Below are positions 35,594-47,129 of a stretch of 64,000 nucleotides of DNA, piece after piece (the first letter of the stretch is position 1; every line of letters begins with the position of its first letter). The notes beneath the pieces were generated by a model. The model worked only from the letters and a program-made list of their open reading frames with translations, made no database searches and was not told where the DNA came from. This stretch comes from Carettochelys insculpta (taxonomy: Eukaryota; Chordata; Testudines; Carettochelyidae): positions 13,082,001 through 13,146,000 of the forward strand of contig NC_134161.1 of assembly GCF_033958435.1 (NCBI RefSeq), given 5' to 3'. Position numbers and translations under genes: made by a program.

Positions 35594-35865
35594 CAGATTG
35601 AAACTCTAAAATCTAGGACTCTAGTCTGGCAATATCCATGGTCTGGCAGTGGGGGCTGGGGATCCAGCAGAGGCCAGGGCTGGGAAGCTCTAGCTGGGCT
35701 GATGGCAGAGGGGCCAGTGTCTGGGAGCCCTTCCCAATGCAAGGTGGAGCTCAGTGGCCTGGTCTTGCCATCAACAGTGCAGGGGGGAGCCAGAGAGGTC
35801 CAGCAAAATCCTTCATTTAGGACAGTTCAGGTCCCAAGGGTACCAGACCAGGAAGGTCCAAACGG
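35594..35865. mobile_element. Tigger-like MITE
   Basis: The left end 'cagattgaaactctaaaatc' and right end 'accaggaaggtccaaacggt' are decayed inverted termini, followed by TA. The interior 'tggtctggcagtggg' and 'tccagcaaaatccttcattt' links it to the copy at 30156. Confidence 0.6.
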
Positions 35866-37242
35866 TACTTGATTTCTTCAGTGGTCTTGAAATTAGTTGA
35901 AATGAGACAGGCCACCTTAAATGATTTTATACTAGGTCTACAGTACTGCGCTACCTCAGTTTAAAATCCACTAAACTGAACTGAAGCATTGCCCTAATAT
36001 TTATCCTCAGACTGCACATCAATTGGTAATTCAGAAAATTCTTGTTCTCACATTGAGTTTCTCTTCTCACAGTTCACCAGTATAGTGACTGACTCACTCC
36101 AACCATAAGAGTGCAGAAAATGTCAGGGAGAGTTTGAAATAAATTGCTCTTTCACCAAGTTGTTAAATTATTTCAAAACGCATTTAAAAATAACACTTTA
36201 AATTCTTACTTGAACTTGAAAACTCTGGTGTAACATAATGCATGTGTGCGAGAGAGGAGCTGGATTTGCTGAGGGACAAGAAGTCCAGTACCCATGCCAG
36301 CAGCTGCTGGGAAAGGAAACATGCCCATGTTTCTGTCATGGTGCTGTCCCTGCTCTCTGCTTGGAATTGGTCTATTATATTTTCCTCTGACTGGAAGTTT
36401 TGTTAAAATTTTCCAGCTCCGCTCTGCCACGCACACACTCCAACTCCAGTCCTGGTTGCTGTTGGGGAGAATATCTACTACTCTTCTGCCTCCTGGCTGC
36501 TGAAAGTAGCATCAGGATTTGTTCTCTCTTCCTCTGTTCACTCACCAAGTATCCATTCTTGGGTCTTCTCCCCCAAGTAAATATCAGAAAAGCCTCTGGA
36601 CCCCTGTAGATGAGACTGGCGTATGATTTCTTTCACTTAACAAGTGTTTTGTTCATGCTTAATTTCTCCTTTCACAGTGATGTAAAATTTCGTTTTAAAT
36701 CCAGGTTTTCCTCATAATTTGACTCAGACTTCATAAATTGTTAATGTTCCTCTCATAACTTCTGGTTGTTGAAATAATTCATGTGAGTGGGTGTGTAATG
36801 TTAATTGATTCTGTGCTCCAGAAGGAATAACACCTTTTTTTTGTCTAAAGTAGTTAACAAGTAGGAAACAAGACAATGTGAGGAGGAAATATGGCTCATT
36901 TAATAGTGGAGTGAATAATTAATGAGAGAGATTCACCAGGAGGCTCTGATCATCACTATTTAAGTATTGTATATTTTAAAGATCTAGATCTGCAACCTCT
37001 TCCATGCAGGCAGCCTCCTGCATCAGTGAGCTTATAAAACTCTTTATGGGCATACGGTCCACTTGTACAAAGCAGTTTGCGGATCTGTGCGTGTGTGAGA
37101 GAGAGAGAGAGAAGAGGTAGTGATGGCTAGAAGGGAGGAGGGACTTACTGTGTCAATTAACCAGATATAATTCCATCAGTGATTATTTAAATGTGGAAAA
37201 GCACCTTATTTATACATCCAGCCCCTTCTGAACTGTGTAAAA

Positions 37243-37560
37243 CGGGTCAGCAACACCCGGCACAGGTGCCAAGAGTGGCATGTGAGCTGAGTCTCATGGG
37301 CACGTGAGTCAGGGAGCTCAGCTCCACCCCTCCTCCCCCATGCAGCCAGGAGCTTGCTCAACACCATGCCACCTGTGGACTAACAAAAGACTAGCAAATG
37401 CTGCCAACCACCACCTAAATGGTAGAGCTCTGCATCTTTCTTTATTAATGAAGCTGTTCTAAGAATTACTTATTTTTGACTTAAAAAAGTATCCCTGTAC
37501 ATATAGGTCAAAAGGTCAAATTTTGGTGCTCCACCTTGGAAGGTTTGCTGACCCCTCGTG
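37243..37560. mobile_element. hAT-like DNA element remnant
   Basis: The left 'gggtcagcaacacccggca' and right 'ggtttgctgacccctcg' are inverted ends. The flanks tgtaaaac and tgtaaggc agree at 6 of 8 positions, consistent with a decayed hAT duplication. The interior 'gtggcatgtgagctgagtc' is typical of hAT MITEs. Confidence 0.65.
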
Positions 37561-38173
37561 TAAGGCATGTAGAACATAGAAGCAAATGGGGTTCCAACTA
37601 TAATTAGGAGGTTTGCTCTTGTAAGGAGTTCATGTTTCAGGCCTTAAGTAACTGAAATGAAAGTGTATTTTCCATTTAACCATTGAATAGATAATTAAAT
37701 CTGCCGCGGAAACTAGGTCCCTTCAGTTGCAAACAGATTCTGCTTTCTTCTGCCATTTCAAAGGACTATGCAAGCAGCAGGAGTGGTGTGGTTCACTGTC
37801 GACTGATGGAAGCAAAAGATGCACATGGAGCCTCACTTTGCAAGGACTCTTCCCACATCTGTATAGAGTGAGGAGTTGGGGGAGGGGTCACTGGACCACC
37901 TTTTTCCTCTGTGCCTTTAGGTTTCAAACAGTCAACAGTGGCTTGAGAATTTTCATCTATAGCCTGGAGCAGAGGCTTCTGTGCCTTACACACCTCCAGA
38001 AAATTGTCTCCATGCAGCTGAATTTAAAGTGCTTCCTCAGCAGTGCTTTAATGTGGCAGTGTGATCACAGCAAGAGTGCTGGGAGAGAGCTCCCCCCAGT
38101 ACTCCATAAACTAGACCTCCACAAGGGGAGTAGCCAACAGCACTGAGAGCCAGTTTATACTGGTGTTGTATAG

Positions 38174-38509
38174 CAGGTTTGTGCAGAGTGAGCAGTGGGA
38201 TGCTTTGGATGGTGTGAAATTTCACGGGTGGGGGCAGCACGATTGGTGGCTGGGTCTCAGGCTCAGCCATCTCAATAAAAATGTTGAAATATGTTACTGT
38301 TTTTATGTATGTTTATTTATAGTTATATACCAATGAATAAAATGTTTACATTCTACATACTTATTTTCTTACACATGCCAAAAGGGATTTTTTTCATGTC
38401 AACATAACCATCATTTCTGTTGGTTTGGATTACATTAGACGGGTTGGAAGGTTCTGCTAATTGCAGGGAACAAAAGTGGTGCCCAGTGCAAAAAGTTTGC
38501 TCACCCCTG
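38174..38509. mobile_element. hAT-like DNA element remnant
   Basis: The right end 'aaagtttgctcacccctg' is the inverted form of 'caggggtgagcaaac'. The left end 'caggtttgtgcagagtgagc' is a degraded partner. The flanks ttgtatag and ctttatag agree at 6 of 8 positions. It is non-coding. Confidence 0.65.
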
Positions 38510-39454
38510 CTTTATAGTGCTGTAATTTGTTGCATGGGGGCCTGGGTGGGGGAGGATGAGTAGTTCTGGTAGTAGTAGGAAGTGTTTGTTCTTCTGTGTT
38601 TACGTTGTTTTAGCAACAGATATGCAAAGGAAGATGTTATCCCTTGTTTTCTTTACCTTACGTGTAAAATTCATTGTTGTGTATTTGATTTAGTAAGCTA
38701 GAACCGTATTTGGAGGCTTATAGTGCATTTTGGTTTTGGAAGAATTTTCAGCAACCTCTCATCCTAGACCAAAATAATTATTGAAAACAGCTTTAGGCAT
38801 TCACTGCCTACACTACTAGCAGCACAGTTTAGCTATTGTCAGAAACAATTCTGTGTTTGCTATCTTGAGCTATGTCTTCTGAAAATTCATACAGCAGGCT
38901 CAATACAGTTTTTTTTTTTATTTAGAGCCTTCACTGAGTTTGTTTGATTCTACACATTTGCATTCCAGCACCAAACTGTCCGACTCTTCAATTTACAGAA
39001 GCTTTTCACAAAGTCCCTGAAAACTAATACCTTGGCAATAGATTAGTTATTACAGAAAACAATTATGAACCACACGCACTAGTTTAAAAGACCATATTTC
39101 CTGTCTCAAAAGCTGAGAAGTTTCACTGTTACCAAACTGCAATTGGGATAACTTTTTGAGCAGGTAACTACAGAGATATTATTGGCTGAGTTCAGATAAT
39201 CTCTTTCATGTTTAGTTTGCATTATTACAAAATATTAATAACTGAGTGCATTCTCATAAAATAAACCCAATAACCCTAATTTTTGAGACCCTGAATCCTA
39301 AAATGTTTAATGTACTGGACCTCAGTGCAACGGAAGATTCTCTTTCATGTTAATCTTTGGAAATGTGAAGTCACTAATCTTTAATTCTCAGTGGAGAAAT
39401 ATGCTTTATAAAAATGACAAAAAATAATGGTTTTTTTTTCCGTTTGTCTTTTAG

Positions 39455-40522
39455 GACACGTGTGACCGCTTGCATGGTGAAAGAACATCAGTAAAAGTGA
39501 AAAAATGGGTGTAAAAACATTTACTCATAATTCCCCTGCTCACAGCCAGGAGATGCTTGGAAAGCTTAACATGCTTCGCAATGATGGACATTTCTGTGAC
39601 ATCACCATTCGTGTACAAGATAAAATCTTCCGGGCACACAAGGTAGTCTTGGCAGCCTGCAGTGACTTCTTCCGCTCCAAACTAGTTGGCCAAGCAGAAG
39701 ATGACAGCAAGAGTGTATTAGACTTACATCATGTGACAGTTACTGGCTTTATACCCCTTCTGGAGTATGCTTACACAGCCACACTGTCAATCAATACAGA
39801 AAATATTATTGATGTCTTAGCTGCAGCCAGCTACATGCAAATGTTCAGTGTTGCTAGTACATGCTCAGAATTCATGAAGTCGAGCATTTTATGGAATACG
39901 CCCAACAGCCAGCAAGACAAGGTGCTAGACGCAGGACAAGAAAACAGTGCAAACTGCAACTTTACCTCTCGAGATGGCAGCCTTTCTCCCGTTTCCTCAG
40001 AATGCAGTGTGGTGGAAAGAGCCATTCCCGTCTGTCGAGAGTCCCGAAGAAAACGCAAAAGCTACATAGTCATGTCTCCAGAAAGTCCACTTAAGTGTAA
40101 CACACAGACAAACTCCCCCCAAGTGCTCAATCCTTCAGCTTCCTATGCGGAGTCCAGAAATCAGCCAGTAGACTCTTCCTTAGCTTTTCCTTGGACTTTT
40201 CCTTTTGGAATTGATCGAAGGCTTCAATCTGAGAAGGTAAAGCAGGTAGAGAATTCTAGGACTTTGGAGTTACCTGGTCCATCTGAGGCAGCCAGAAGGA
40301 TTACTGATTATGTGACATGTGAGAGCACAAAGGCCAGTTCACCTCTTGTGATTGAAGAAGATGTACGTGTCAAAGTGGAAAGGTTAAGTGATGAGGAAGT
40401 TCATGAAGAAGTATCACAGCCTGTCAGTGCATCCCAGAGCTCTCTGAGTGATCAGCAGACAGTCCCGGGAAGTGAACAGGTTCAGGAAGATCTCCTGATT
40501 AGCCCACAGTCTTCCTCTATAG
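39455..40522 (+). CDS. ZBTB44: ZBTB44 exon 2: 5' UTR end, start codon, BTB domain and linker
   Basis: ZBTB44 is a nuclear BTB/C2H2 zinc-finger protein, presumed a DNA-binding transcriptional regulator; its targets are poorly known. The acceptor is TTTGTCTTTTAG before 39455. Coding starts at 39505 in a strong context (AAAATGG), and the donor is at 40522/40523 (ATAG|GTATAG, phase 1). The exon encodes residues 1-339. The BTB/POZ fold covers about residues 19-128 ('GHFCDITIRV', 'FRAHKVVLAACSDFF', 'LLEYAYTATLSI'), with the conserved Asp32 and Lys46 of the dimer pocket. Then come a basic RRKRK nuclear-localisation candidate at 181-185, an acidic Ser-rich linker, and a sumoylation-type VKVE at 289-292. 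The sequence closely matches remembered vertebrate ZBTB44. Intron retention would end the protein at 40572. Confidence 0.96.
39474..39494 (+). other. uORF 2 in ZBTB44 exon 2
   Basis: An ATG 31 nt before the main start opens a six-codon frame, MVKEHQ, ending in TAA at 39492-39494. It is out of frame with the main ORF and stops 10 nt before it. Its context has G at +4 but T at -3, so initiation should be weaker than at uORF 1. Confidence 0.45.
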
Positions 40523-40919
40523 GTATAGCAACTTCCATTATTTTATATGTGTACACATGTGTGAACTTGTGATTTTAAGAAAGTCATCTTGAATTTTTGT
40601 ATTTAGAGCACAGAAGAATGGTGAAACTGTATTTTGCTTATTTCTATCTTATGAAATGCTGTGTATTGATTTTAAGTTTAATTTTTTTCTTAGTGACTCC
40701 AAGTGGTTTGATCACAGTCCATCCACACTACCTTTTTAGAAACATTGATACTTTGGGTAGTGTAAAGGGAAGCAAAAGTATCTCTAAGCCAAAATCAAGC
40801 CTTTTATTAGTATAGGTACAGTGATGGTAGAGTTTTTTTTATAATCAGAGTTAAGAGAATAAATTACAGTGTAAATGATGGAAATCTGTCAAATTAATAT
40901 CCCAGACAAAAACAATATA

Positions 40920-41245
40920 CAGGTCAAACCTCTCTAATCCAGCACCCTTGGGACCTGACCAGTGCCAGGTGAGAGAATTTGCTGGACTGTGGGAGATCAG
41001 TATTGTCCAGCAGCATTGCCAACACTGCCACTGCTTACTGGATCTTAGAAGACATTTAGGGGTAAATTACAGCTAAATAACAGCACAAAACACTGAGAGC
41101 CAGGACTGGTGTCTTTAAACAAACTTTATGGGACAGCAGAAAACTTGGCCACACCCACGATAAGTGGTCATCCAGCAAATTAAAATCATGCTGGATTACG
41201 GATGTTGCCAGATGAGGGAGTTCCAGACTAGAGAGGTTCAGCCTC
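40920..41245. mobile_element. Tigger-like MITE ('aacctctctaatcc' ends)
   Basis: The left end CAGGTCAAACCTCTCTAATCC and the right end 'actagagaggttcagcctc' are inverted and TA-flanked (40918-40919 and 41246-41247). The interior 'cttgggacctgaccagtgcc' and 'gctggattacggatgttgcc' is shared with the copy at 49827. It is non-coding. Confidence 0.85.
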
Positions 41246-41690
41246 TAGTGCATTCATATTGTTTAGAACCTTTCCATTTCAAAGGTATTTAACTGCAAAT
41301 TGCAGCTCATATTCTGCCAAATGCTGAAACTAACACTTTTCCCACATTACAGTTTTCCCGGTATTGCAATTTGTCATTTTTGGTTTCGTCTTGTCACAGC
41401 TAATATTTAGACCAGTGGTTCTCAACCAGGGATATGTGTATCCCTGGGAACATGCAGAGGTCTTCCAGAGGGTACATCAAATCATTTAGGTATTTGCATA
41501 GTTTTATAGCAAGCTACATAAAACACTAGTAAAATTAGTACAAACTAAAATTTCATATAGACAAAATGAGAAAATAAACAATTTTTCAGTAATAGTGCGC
41601 AGTGACACTTCTGGGTTGTTTTTTGTTTTTTTTTTTTATTTTTTGAGGGAGGTGAAACTTGTGGTACACAAGATAAATCAGATTCTTGAA

Positions 41691-41785
41691 AAAAACTAAA
41701 CAGAAATCATATAGCACTTTAAAAACTAACAAAATGATTTATTAGGTGATGAGCTTTCGTGGGACAGACCCACTTCTTCAGATCT
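41691..41785 (-). mobile_element. snapback retroelement family, 5'-truncated copy inside a hAT element
   Basis: It keeps the A-rich end ('gaaaaaaactaaacagaaat'), the arm 'agcactttaaaaactaac' and the core on the - strand, but no head and no second arm. Read on the - strand it is truncated at its 5' side next to the core, while its 3' end is the block shared by all copies. A possible degraded duplication ('tcagattctt' and 'tcagatcttt') flanks it. Confidence 0.65.
41744..41784 (-). ncRNA. hammerhead-ribozyme-like core
   Basis: On the - strand CTGAAGA (41781-41775) is followed by one extra A, a 5 bp stem GTGGG/CCCAC around a 5 nt loop, and GAAA (41758-41755). This is the CUGANGA, stem II, GAAA order of a hammerhead ribozyme, with the catalytic letters intact. 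An extra A at this place is known in one viroid hammerhead. Against it, stem III (AGC/GCT in other copies) is broken here and no convincing stem I is visible, so self-cleavage is doubtful. Confidence 0.25.
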
Positions 41786-43606
41786 TTAGCATTTCCAGTA
41801 CAGACTGACATCTTTATAGTACCGAGGTCCAAAAAAATTGCTTGAAAGGATACAGTACTCTGGAAAGGTTGGGAACCACTAATTTAAAGGACATCACTAA
41901 AACAATCCTGTTACAAACTCACACAAACAGCTGTTTGTAAGTTTGAACACAGTTTGCAGTATTTCTTGTGTGGTTGCCAGAATTTTGTGCAGATCATTTA
42001 TTTGCTTTTGTATTTACAAAGCCTGTTTATTGAAGGATTATTTCAGTAAAATCTGGTTTATTTGAGAACTGTTTAGTCAACTTCATTCATAATATGATGC
42101 CACATGCTTTTTTTACATAATAAAATTATAAATATAGCCTTGTATGCTACCTCAGAGGTTTGTCTAGTAAATACGAGGGGGTGGTAGGTGATCTTTGTGG
42201 CGTTTTCAAGGAAGAAGTATCTGACCACTGTAATTACACTGTTTCAGTTGCATGATTGTGTTAAAGAAGCAGGAACTTTGTCATGTTAGTAACTGTTTCA
42301 GCACTTTGTATATTGCTGTTTTTGAGTGTCATTTTGTGTGGCTCGTATGGTAGCATTCTATATTGGTATGCCCAATCTACACTGCTTTACTTATGGGAGT
42401 TTGACAAGACGTAGTTTTTGTGAATCCCCTTTTAAGTAGTAGCCACAAACATGTGAGTATATTTTAGCAGAGTAAATATTGATAGTTCCTTTGTATTTAA
42501 TTTGTCGAAAATCTTGTGTGCCATTTATAAATACAAGAGAATGGCTTTGCATACCAAAAGAAACAAAAACTGGTTCACTGGTCTTGTGTAATATGATCCA
42601 ATCCTTAACCTATTATAGCAGTCTTAGAAAATAAATTGCCAAGGACATGCAATCATGTGTATGATGTCATTAAACAAACATATTGGTGGCAGGAGAGTAT
42701 ATCGATATATCTGTGAAAAATATAAGCTGCAAAGTGCAAAAAGAACAATGAAAGTAAGGGTCGCGAAAAGGAAACAAATCATATTCGCTGAGAGTTTTAC
42801 TCACTATAGTTATCATATTTAGGAAGCCTGAAAAACAAGCAACTATGTTACTTTTTCTTGATCTGTATCTTGTATAGTCTATTTAGAAAATGTCAGAGGA
42901 AAGATACATCAGGTAACAGTTCTAAGCCACTGAAATATAGCAGTGCATAGAAAGAGATGTACAACATAATACAAGTAATATTAAACATTGGAGAATGGGA
43001 GGAATGGAAATATGAGTGATACCAGCACTAGATCATATATAAGGGACTCTAGTGAGTGGTCTGTTTTCTTTTACTAAGAAAGTGCTTGAATTGAACAGAT
43101 GCACTGAACGTACTCTTGTGATCAACCCTTAGTAATGTGTGACTGATCTCCTTCTTTTGCCAAGTAGCGATCCAGCCAGAATCCTTAACTGCGAAGTGAC
43201 AGCAACTGAGAAGCAGCTTTGAAAACGTCACCTTTATAGCACTGAGGCGGCACAAGAGTTTGTAGAAAGTTTAACCTTGTTTTCAACCTTTCTGGATCTA
43301 TTACCACGGAGGGCATGTTCCCCAAAGAGGGGTTTGGGTCTTATACCATCTTTTTGTGTACTACATCAGTAACTATCTTTTGACCGTATGCTCTAAAGTC
43401 GTAAATCAAATGTCTCTTAACTTTGAAAATGGTTTTGTATAACATGTTGCACCTTCATGGCTGCAGATGCAAAAAAGTTGGCCTGAGATCAAGACAGTAA
43501 AATCCCATTCTATGTGCTTGCATGAGGCATGTGTGACGCTTTCCTTAGGCTACCTAGAGCAGTAAGATGCCTCTGCTTTAGCAAGAGAGTTTTGCTGGAG
43601 TTTAGG

Positions 43607-43880
43607 CTAAGGGCAGATTTACACTTCAGGTAAAATCAACCTAAATTAAGCAACTTCAGCTGCATGGATTATGTAGCTGCACTTGATGTACCTTAAGTCG
43701 ACTTACTGCGGTGTCTAAACTGCACTGGGTTGATGGGAGAAGCTCTTCTATCAACTTACCTTAAGCTTCTCTTTCTGGTGAACTGCCAGAAGTAACGAAA
43801 GTGTGCTCAACTGTCGATTTTAGCAGACCTTCAATAGACCCACTGATTCAACCCCCAATGGATCGATTACCATAGCATTG
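43607..43880. mobile_element. MITE of the turtle 'TCTACACT' type
   Basis: The start 'aagggcagatttacacttca', interior 'taccttaagtcgacttactg', and later 'ccccaatggatcgattacc' fit diverged members of the MITE group seen at 29054 and 55596. The outer ends are eroded. Confidence 0.5.
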
Positions 43881-45483
43881 GTTGGCCAGTAGCTGAGATG
43901 TTCCTTGGGCAACAGCTTTCTGCTGTGCCAGTCTTTTGACTTCACCTCCAGACTCCCTTTAGACACTGCCAGTCTTTACCTTGCCTTGCAGGTACTAATC
44001 AGTGAACTCAAGTTCCCCAGAGACATCTCCCTGCAGAGAGGTAAATCCACATCCTTTTGTCTAAGGAACACTTGCTTCCGGAACATAATTCCAGCACTTT
44101 TACACCGCTCTTTATATACATCCTGTGCATAAATCTCAGTTTTTATAAGATACCTTACCAAAATAGTTGGTATTGTTTGCATAATGTCATTATACTATGA
44201 TTATCGGTTATATTCTTACTTTGTTGTATTCTAAAGAAGGGCAAATGCCTTGTCTTGGAAGGTGCTCATTGTACCAAAGGTGTGATAGAGCACAGTTGCA
44301 AGTGCAGGACACACAAGCATCTTTTGTTTCCTGAAGAGGTATTGCCTAACACGCTATCAGACATTAAGGACAATGGAATACTGTTGAGAGCAAGGTGGTG
44401 TGTTCAGGCACAGCATTCTCTTCCCTGAACACATTACCCTTTTCAAATTACATATGTTTATCTCAGTGCTTTATAATGCAGTTATGAAGGTTCCCCTGCC
44501 TATTTTTCTTATATTGTAAAGAGCTCTCATTCACTACTTGGGCAATGCAATAATTGTTCATTTGCACTTTACTGTACAGTATGTGGTATCACTTACAGTT
44601 TACAAGAGAGATAAGCAGGAGAGCATTTATAAATATGTCATTATGATAGCAACACAAGTTATATTTGAGAAGATATTTTCTTAACTGTCTGTCCCACCAG
44701 AGAGATGTACACAAATTGAAAACTGTATCAGGAAATGGACTTTATGTACTAGATTTTATGAGTTGGAAATATCCTGAAGGATAAATCAATGTAGAATTTG
44801 TTTTTTTATTTTTACAGATTGTATTACATCTCATCTTGCGTACCCAGCAATAGTCAGATTATTTTAAATCACACCAAACCACAGTGTTAAATTTGATATT
44901 CATAATGTTGTTTTCAGAAACTTATCAAAGGTGTGTCTTCCATCAATGACCACAAAATTTGGGATCAGGATCCCTAACTTTTCTTTCTTGTGGGAAGTAA
45001 AGGTCTTCCTTGTGACTCACTGTCATCTTATCAGGTTTTTCCATTTTCTATTCTATCATCATTTCTTTTGAAATAAGCACTTTTCCTCCCTCATATATCT
45101 CCATCTCATGGTGTAGCTCTTCTCTCTCACTTTATATCTTCTGATGCCCCAGTAGTATGGGGTTTTCTGGGGTTGTACTTCAGGTCATAATGAAGTGGAT
45201 CTTTTCCTGCTGAAGTCTGATGGAATTCAGCCATCACCTTTCCTTATTCCCCCTAAACCACACTACCCTAATGGGACCCCCAAATGTCTGTCCCAATATG
45301 CAGGATTTAGTGTCCTAAAGTCCAACAAATTCAGGCTGTTTTTCATGAAGGGAGGGAGGAGAAGTGAATTTGGAATTCCTGGGACACTTCAGTAGCTCAC
45401 TTTATCTGGAGTATTGATCTGTCTTCACTGAGGTGGTGTGGCAGAGGAAGAGAGGCAGTGACGCAGGTAGTCATGTCCCAGGC

Positions 45484-45768
45484 ACATACTGTGTGACTTA
45501 TCTAAGGCTCTCTCTGCTTTAGAGACCTTGCAGCAGCACAACTGCACTGTCCAGTATAGCTACTCTGTATGGATGGGGGTGGGCACTTCTGTTGACATAG
45601 TACTCTACCCCCAATGAGCAGAGGTCATTATGTCAGCGAGAGTAGCTCTTTGGCTGACATAATAGCACTGTCCATACTGGCGCTAATGTCATTGTAGCTA
45701 ATGTTGCCAGATGTGCTTTTTTTCACATACGTGAATTACGTAAGTGGTAGTGTAGACATAGTCGTAGG
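45484..45768. mobile_element. MITE remnant with 'GTGTAGACATAG' end
   Basis: The right end 'ggtagtgtagacatagtcg' is the inverted terminus of the GTCTACAC group. The interior has imperfect inverted blocks such as 'gctgacataatagcactg' against 'cattatgtcagcgagagtag'. The left end is decayed ('ctaaggctctctctgc'). Confidence 0.55.
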
Positions 45769-46024
45769 TGAAGATCTAATAGCTCTTGATGAGGATAGAC
45801 ATGAACCCCTTTGCTTTAGCTTTGGGCACTAGAAAACTTTATTCTTAATTAAAGCAGGTTGATTCTCAAAAGGACTTTAAGGAACCTATAACTTGAGATC
45901 ATTTAAAAACATAATGGTTAAGTAACAGGCCAAATATGATTGCACCACGAGCTGTCTAGGTATATGGCGCGTAAGATATCCACAGTCACAGGATCAAGCT
46001 AAATGGGATGACTGGATTTAAGAT

Positions 46025-46094
46025 AAGACAAAGCAGCAGAAATGTAGCACTTTAAAGACTAAGAAAATGATTTATTCAGTGATGAGCTTTCGGG
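46025..46094 (-). mobile_element. snapback retroelement family, truncated copy with exact 12 bp TSD
   Basis: A 70 bp insertion lies between exact copies of TGGATTTAAGAT (46013-46024 and 46095-46106). It contains the A-rich end, the arm 'gtagcactttaaagactaag', and stops inside the core just past the GAAA block ('gagctttcggg'). The common end is kept and the other end truncated, which is the pattern of target-primed reverse transcription followed by 5' truncation. Confidence 0.85.
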
Positions 46095-46399
46095 TGGATT
46101 TAAGATGTCCATAACCATAAGATTCAGCAGATCAGTTATGCTTAAGAGCTTTCTCCGAGAGTGTGTTGGGTACCACTGCAGAGTGAAACAAGCTCTTCAA
46201 GTCAACCTGATGACTTTTTTTTGTGTTTGTCTGTAAGAATAATTGAAGGGTCACATTTGAACAATTCCAAAATGTAGGGAAATTTTTAGATATCAGTGGG
46301 CACAATTTTTAGTTTTTTGGCTGAAATTGGAAAACTAAAGGAGGAAAACGGGGACATGTAAAAGCTGATACCTGAAAGGGTACACAGCACTCAGACACC

Positions 46400-46640
46400 A
46401 GTGGCTGGCCAGTGTCAGCTGATCTGTGCTAACTGACTCAGAGTCATGGGGCTTCAGCTGTGGGGCTGTTTAGCTACTGTGCGGAATTTTGGGTTCAGGC
46501 TGGAGTCTTGGCTCTAGGACCCTGTGGAGTGTGAGAGTTCCAGAGCTTTGGCGTCAGCCAAAGTTTTGAAGTCTACACAGCCCGCGACCCCTATTTGGCT
46601 GACGTGAGCCAGCCAGGGGAAGTTTTTGCTGTGTAAGCAT
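46400..46640. mobile_element. palindromic MITE
   Basis: The left 'ggctggccagtgtcagctga' and right 'ggctgacgtgagccagccag' are imperfect inverted arms. Between them are 'ggttcaggctggagtcttgg' and 'ccagagctttggcgtcagcc'. This matches a common turtle MITE with a GC-rich palindromic body. No duplication was resolved. Confidence 0.55.
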
Positions 46641-47129
46641 ACCTTATATACCTTATTTCTCAGACAGAAAATGAGAATTGTGGGAAGGGCAAAATAGGGG
46701 AGAGCTCCCAGCACGGGGGATATAAAAGTTGATTCTGGAGTGTGGTGGGCACGCCGCCTTTAGCACAGATGCAACTGAGGGTCCACAGACTCTTGTGTAT
46801 GGAGAAAGACGGTGTTGAGTTGTCAGAGAGCACACAGTACTCCTGGTATGTGGGGAGGTTCATGCAGGGAGTGCATGAAATAGAAGAGGGGTAGGAGGAT
46901 GCGACACAGGGAGCTGGAGATGAGGAATGCAAGTGTCCCCCATTCTCCCTGCTATGGCCAGTGCTGTCAGCCAACAGAAGTAACGGTGCGCGGCACTCTA
47001 GCTGTACCACGTTACCAAACAGGAGGCTATGTCTTCCAATGTAGAGCAAACCACCTGTTTTTGCACTGCTTTGTATTCCTTGCAACTAAATTCCCATGAT
47101 TTTCATGGGATGACTGATTCAAGTGCAGG

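Larger units (their letters stand above)
19549..39454 (+). other. ZBTB44: ZBTB44 intron 1
   Basis: A 19.9 kb first intron between donor CAG|GTAACG and acceptor TTTGTCTTTTAG. Its first kilobase is C-rich. The rest is AT-rich and carries the repeats listed separately. Stretches with nothing recognised include about 20.7-21.27, 23.3-24.2, 24.42-27.16, 30.48-33.88, 35.87-37.24 and 38.51-39.45 kb. No additional coding exon could be recognised. Confidence 0.75.
41413..41881. mobile_element. hAT (Charlie-type) element interrupted by a snapback copy
   Basis: The left end CAGTGGTTCTCAACCAGGG and right end 'aggttgggaaccacta' are Charlie-type termini. The flanks atttagac and atttaaag agree at 6 of 8 positions. 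The body 'gggtacatcaaatcattta' continues after an inserted block at about 41691-41785 that belongs to the snapback retroelement family. This dates the snapback insertion as the younger event. Confidence 0.8.
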
